From a virus, in the IMG/VR virus record IMGVR_UViG_3300009422_000020, positions 1-34,432 of that record: DNA of 34,432 nucleotides; one strand, written 5' to 3'. The notes beneath the pieces are model-generated. The model was not told where the DNA came from. It ran no database searches and saw nothing but the letters and a program-made list of their open reading frames with translations. This document shows, in pieces, positions 30,721 to 34,432 of this stretch. A program made the position numbers and the translations under genes. Every line of letters begins with the position of its first letter. Within the stretch, counting starts at the first letter, position 1.

Positions 30721-33468
30721 TTAGGATGAACGCGACCTAATAAAGTTGTATAAGGTATTAGTATTATCAACTAAATTTAAAACAAATTTACCATTATTTG
30801 TCTTTTGACCGTTAATAGCTTTTATTTCGAGAGGTGCTAGATCAGAAATTAATTTTATAACTTCTAAATTTAAAGTAGTAATGCCTCCGTTTTCATAATA
30901 TAATTTTATTGAACCGGTGGATGATACTGTATTATTAAATGAAGAATAATTATGATTAAAATTAGTTAAATTTAAAGTGTCAGTAGAGGTTTGAAATTTC
31001 GAATACACTGTTTCAGTAGCATTATCTCCATAATCTATTTCTGCTTTATATAAACTCATACCGTCTAATGTTTGAACAACATTTCGGGTATCAAAGTTTA
31101 CAAAAACTGAACCTGAATAAGCTAACGTAACTGTCCTAGAAAAATTCTCTATTGGAAATGAAAGGGATGGTAAAATTAAGTCACCTGAACCGCTTAAAAA
31201 GCTATAAACATTCGATCGTAGAGACTGATTAGTAACATAATTTCTTGTTGTAGTTATTGCAGTATTATTAAAATTCGTAAATATATCATTAGTAATAATA
31301 GAAATTTTATTGTTAATAATTTTATAATTTAAATGGTGTAAAACTAATGATTTAAATTCATCTTCAAATGTAGTGGTTAAAATAAATGAGTCATCATAGC
31401 TATTATAATTTAAATCACTATAAACTAATTTTGTTATTGTTTTATTATTAGTACTTGAATTAAAATTAAAATTATCTATAAAAAATGTTGACGTTTCAGT
31501 ATTTAGTGTGCAAATTTCCTCTAGTATTTTCTTATTTGTATCAAATTTATATAATTGATAAGTAAAAATATTTGATGTACTAACCCCAGATAAGCTGATA
31601 TTAAATTTATATACTGAACCATTATTAAAGCAGTCTTTGGTAATATAAGATAAATTAGGATGAGAATTATCTTTTTCAATTATTAATGGTGAACTTACCT
31701 GTTCTATATAATTACCGTCATATTTAAATGAATCTATAATTGAAAAAGAACTTAGATCTATACTATATGTATCTTCATACACATTAATATCTAATATACT
31801 GTTACCTGTTATTTCACTATATAAAGTATTATTAAAAGCAAACTTATTATAAATCTGATTAAAATTTGAATTAGCCAACGGTACTAATGATTTTGTAACA
31901 GCATCTTTAATATAAACTTGCTTAGTACAATTAAGTTTATTATAAAACCCTTTTAAAGGTTCAACGTCCCCGTATCGATTTTCAGTTATATCAATTGTAT
32001 TGCCTGAATCAAAAACTGAATCTTGTACGATATCAATATCGGATGTATTTCTTATTACACCTTTATCTGGTATTAGTTGAAAATATTCATTACCATATAT
32101 GTCGGTTTCAATTTTATTAACTGAACCATAATTCATTAAATCAGTTATTGAATCTGAAAATACACCTTTATTGGTAATATTGATTCTTCTATTTTCGACC
32201 GATTGGTATGAATGGAAATAATGACTTCTTTCATCTGATTTTACTGTATTTCTTGATGAAGATGATGAAATATTTTTATAACTATTTTGATCAAAGTAAA
32301 AATTATAAGGATTTTTTCTCTTTGTATTACTTAAATTAACCACGTCACCGTATACACTTGGGTCAGGAAATATGTAAACATAATTTTCAATCAATTGGGG
32401 TTTAATTTTCTTTATAAATTCCCCATCAACTTTTAAAATTGAAAATTTAGTTGGATTAAAAAATAAACCTACGCTTCTTTCAAATTCTAAAGGAACCTTT
32501 TCTTTGGCTAAAACAGATGGAAAATTGATATTAAATAAATTTTTTGCTTTATTTTTGGCTTCAAATAATTTACCCGATACAAAACCTGTATTTGTAGTGC
32601 TCAAATAATAATAATCTGTACCTACTAAATGCTCTGATAATTCAGCTTCAAATAGAACTCTATATGTATCAGTATTATTTGTAATTTTATAATCGATAAA
32701 ATCATCACTACGTAATAGACTTGTATTAACTTCATTGAACTCGACAACTAATTTATAAGGGTTTAATTCAGAAAGAGAAATTTTATTATTATTTAAAACT
32801 TGTACTAAAGCCCTATCTAAATCTAAGAAAGCATTTACATTTATATCATTGGTAATATAAGTTTCATTTGAGTCTACAGTTTCAGGATTTATATCAAAAT
32901 AATCATTAAAGGTATCATAACCTAATTCGACATCTATCCTTAAAGAAGACAAAGAAACTATATTACCAGTATAATCAGGACTAATAAAAAAATTAGCAAT
33001 ATTATTTTTTATTTGATCTTTAACACTAAAATTACTTCCTTTACCTTGTTTTTCTCTTAATTCTCTTTGAAATGTATTTCTTTTTTCTCTATAGTAATTT
33101 AAAATTTCAACTATTTTAGACCTGTAGAAAGGAATAATTTTTGATAATGAACCGTCATCATAAAAATCTACAGTATTAAAAAATCTTCTTTGTTCTTCAG
33201 TTGAATATTTTAAAGTTAAATCATTGAAAAAATTTAAATAAATTGTTTTTATATTAATAGAATTATCTTTATTGTTTTCAAAATTAGTTTCTTGCCACTT
33301 ATTTAAATATTTTTTATACAGTTTAAAATTTTCAAAATCATTTGTATCAATAAGTTTAATATAATTTAAATATTCGATAAAATTGAAGGGGCTACCAACA
33401 TCATATTTATCATCAGATAAATTATTGGTGATACTATTGCTAACTACATAATCTGTAAATCTCATCAT
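30721..33468 (-). CDS. Large baseplate-associated structural protein with PKD-like C-terminus
   Basis: A 915-aa protein between the spike gene and gp25. The N-terminal 170 residues are helical, with YSTEEQRRFFNTVDFYDDGS and IIPFYRSKIVEILNYYREKR, a region I associate with large wedge or structural proteins of marine T4-like phages. Most of the rest is beta-rich, Asn/Ser/Tyr-rich. Near residues 800-870, AEIDYGDNATETVY followed by FNHNYSSFN and SIKLYYENGGITTLNLEVI looks like a PKD domain, and a C-terminal domain follows. By position it might take the place of T4 gp7 (1032 aa), but no gp7 motif is identified. Two ATGs (33468, 33465) are possible starts. Confidence 0.65.
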   Translation of the reverse strand: MMRFTDYVVSNSITNNLSDDKYDVGSPFNFIEYLNYIKLIDTNDFENFKLYKKYLNKWQETNFENNKDNSINIKTIYLNFFNDLTLKYSTEEQRRFFNTVDFYDDGSLSKIIPFYRSKIVEILNYYREKRNTFQRELREKQGKGSNFSVKDQIKNNIANFFISPDYTGNIVSLSSLRIDVELGYDTFNDYFDINPETVDSNETYITNDINVNAFLDLDRALVQVLNNNKISLSELNPYKLVVEFNEVNTSLLRSDDFIDYKITNNTDTYRVLFEAELSEHLVGTDYYYLSTTNTGFVSGKLFEAKNKAKNLFNINFPSVLAKEKVPLEFERSVGLFFNPTKFSILKVDGEFIKKIKPQLIENYVYIFPDPSVYGDVVNLSNTKRKNPYNFYFDQNSYKNISSSSSRNTVKSDERSHYFHSYQSVENRRINITNKGVFSDSITDLMNYGSVNKIETDIYGNEYFQLIPDKGVIRNTSDIDIVQDSVFDSGNTIDITENRYGDVEPLKGFYNKLNCTKQVYIKDAVTKSLVPLANSNFNQIYNKFAFNNTLYSEITGNSILDINVYEDTYSIDLSSFSIIDSFKYDGNYIEQVSSPLIIEKDNSHPNLSYITKDCFNNGSVYKFNISLSGVSTSNIFTYQLYKFDTNKKILEEICTLNTETSTFFIDNFNFNSSTNNKTITKLVYSDLNYNSYDDSFILTTTFEDEFKSLVLHHLNYKIINNKISIITNDIFTNFNNTAITTTRNYVTNQSLRSNVYSFLSGSGDLILPSLSFPIENFSRTVTLAYSGSVFVNFDTRNVVQTLDGMSLYKAEIDYGDNATETVYSKFQTSTDTLNLTNFNHNYSSFNNTVSSTGSIKLYYENGGITTLNLEVIKLISDLAPLEIKAINGQKTNNGKFVLNLVDNTNTLYNFIRSRSS

Positions 33469-33477
33469 CTTCTATAA

Positions 33478-33485
33478 TATTTAAT
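33478..33485 (-). promoter_or_regulatory. Late-promoter-like ATTAAATA
   Basis: Minus strand, nine bases before the ATG at 33468. A short AGAAG just before the ATG may help ribosome binding. Confidence 0.45.
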
Positions 33486-33537
33486 ATGGGTTATAACTAT
33501 TGTTATTCTTCTTCTAAAGTACCAGCCTGTCTATGGG

Positions 33538-34432
33538 CTAGCCTAGCCCTTTTGCTTCGGATGTATATGACTCAACTTGAATACCATCTTTTTGTGTATT
33601 AAATTGAGGAGTTGCAATTACTCTATTTGTACTATTAATACCTTGATTTTTTGCTGATATACGAGTACTTTCATTTGAATCAGTCAATGTTAATGGTAAA
33701 TTTTGAAACGTATGTGTATGTGGGTATGTTGCAATTGTATCCGGCGCGCCGTTGCCTAAGACAGGATAAGTTACACCAGCTATCAAGACAGTTCCCATAA
33801 TTTCACCCAACACTGTTTGTCCTAAAGTTTGCGTAGTATTTGTTATTTGTGTTTCTGCCGGTGCAGTAACATGTTGTAAGTATGTTTCACCCTCTACCGA
33901 CAAACCACCACCGATGACAACATTTTTACTTACCCCTAAACCACTATCAACTAAAACTTGTCTTTGATTTTTATTGCGTAATTTTAAAATTTCTGCACTT
34001 ATATTAATTACTTTGGCATCTATATTAACTTCATTTTCAGAACCAATGTTAACTTGTTGACCTGCAATATTTGTGATACTGCCTGATATATTAGTTGGTC
34101 CATATGACTTTAAATTTATACCACCAGCCCCTACCATAACATTATATCTATTATTAACATTTAAATTGTATGTACCACCAGGTAAATCTTGAACATCGAC
34201 ATACTCGAGTAGCGGCCCTGAATCACTATTCGTGTAAGTGGCTTGATTACCTACAAGTACTTCGTTATTAATTAATTTACCAATTGGGTCTAATCTTATA
34301 CTGCCGTAATCATTCATTACGGTTCCAATATTTTCTAATTTATTTTTACTTATTTCTATTATTCCACTACCACCGAGACCAAAATCCTTTTCTTTGAACA
34401 TTAAATCAGCTTGTATAGCTAAAATCTCATCA
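33538..34432 (-). CDS. gp5: Central spike / gp5-like hub-spike protein (partial, N-terminus off the right edge)
   Basis: The visible 297 residues are not a complete gene. The frame is still open upstream of the first internal Met (34401), reading DEILAIQADL into MFKEKDFGLGGSG, so the start lies beyond the window. The C-terminal part is beta-helix-like (NVMVGAGGINLKSYGPTNIS, GQQVNIGSENEVNIDAKVI). Then, counted from that Met, YPHTHTFQNLPLTL (226-239) has an H-x-H pattern like the iron-binding residues at the tip of membrane-piercing spikes such as P2 gpV and phi92 gp138. In T4, gp5 carries a lysozyme domain; none is visible in this part. It is first in the right-hand baseplate block. Confidence 0.75.
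   Translation of the reverse strand, partial: DEILAIQADLMFKEKDFGLGGSGIIEISKNKLENIGTVMNDYGSIRLDPIGKLINNEVLVGNQATYTNSDSGPLLEYVDVQDLPGGTYNLNVNNRYNVMVGAGGINLKSYGPTNISGSITNIAGQQVNIGSENEVNIDAKVINISAEILKLRNKNQRQVLVDSGLGVSKNVVIGGGLSVEGETYLQHVTAPAETQITNTTQTLGQTVLGEIMGTVLIAGVTYPVLGNGAPDTIATYPHTHTFQNLPLTLTDSNESTRISAKNQGINSTNRVIATPQFNTQKDGIQVESYTSEAKGLG

Noticed and set aside
30708-30770. N-terminal extension of gp25 starting at 30770
   Set aside because: The extension overlaps the upstream gene, covers the promoter motif at 30713-30720, and is unlike gp25 family starts. The ATG at 30707 is preferred.
1-34432. tRNA genes, CRISPR arrays, insertion sequences, inteins or homing endonucleases
   Set aside because: None was seen on reading. 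No cloverleaf with a CCA-type end, no regularly spaced repeats, no transposase or endonuclease motif, and large genes such as terL and gp44 are uninterrupted.

Overview
The window is part of the genome of a T4-like contractile-tailed phage (myovirus). The evidence is a full set of T4-type virion genes recognisable from their translations: large and small terminase, tail sheath, tail tube, tube initiator and cap, tape measure, hub, wedge proteins gp53, gp25 and gp6, and a central spike. A T4-type clamp loader is also present. The DNA is very AT-rich (roughly 30% GC by eye, not counted), genes are packed tightly, and no tRNA, insertion sequence, integrase or CRISPR array was seen. AT richness and family composition suggest a marine T4-like phage of a low-GC host, for example a Pelagibacterales-type host. 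The host is inference only.

Layout. (1) 1-76: a divergent promoter region; a partial minus-strand gene runs off the left edge. (2) 77-14832, plus strand: large terminase, a tail-tube-like protein, sheath, two related small structural proteins, the major tail tube and a strong terminator, then a hub and baseplate block in an order reminiscent of T4 (54-like, two 51/26-like proteins, tape measure/29, 48, 53, hub/27-like, and an unidentified 291-aa protein). (3) 14829-18261, an accessory/replication island: a small-terminase candidate on the minus strand, then dUTPase, two overlapping microproteins and clamp loader gp44 on the plus strand. These are followed by a protein with a pre-toxin-like helical segment, and two minus-strand genes converging on it. 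(4) 18331-27607, plus strand: three large adhesin/baseplate-like proteins and two tandem fibres ending in intramolecular chaperone (S74) domains. (5) 27614-34432, minus strand, read right to left: central spike (partial), a 915-aa structural protein with a PKD-like end, gp25, gp6 and a small PKD-domain protein.

Expression logic. Seventeen intact gene starts, plus the partial left-edge gene, have a T4-late-type TAAATA core 4 to 11 bases before the start codon, four of the intact ones with perfect TATAAATA and a 6-7 base gap. A T4-type late start site would then fall at or next to the ATG, so many mRNAs would be leaderless or nearly so. Starts lacking the motif are mostly coupled to the upstream gene, seven by TAATG stop/start overlaps, or have a visible Shine-Dalgarno. 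The dUTPase-gp44 group instead has a sigma70-like promoter whose -35 box lies inside a perfect 20-bp palindrome, which suggests separate, earlier control. The gp44 clamp loader would load the sliding clamp, which in T4 also activates late promoters.

The most interesting unexplained parts are the 14.8-18.3 kb island, the possible leaderless late-promoter architecture, the tandem divergent baseplate-assembly paralogues, and the cysteine-rich tandem fibres.
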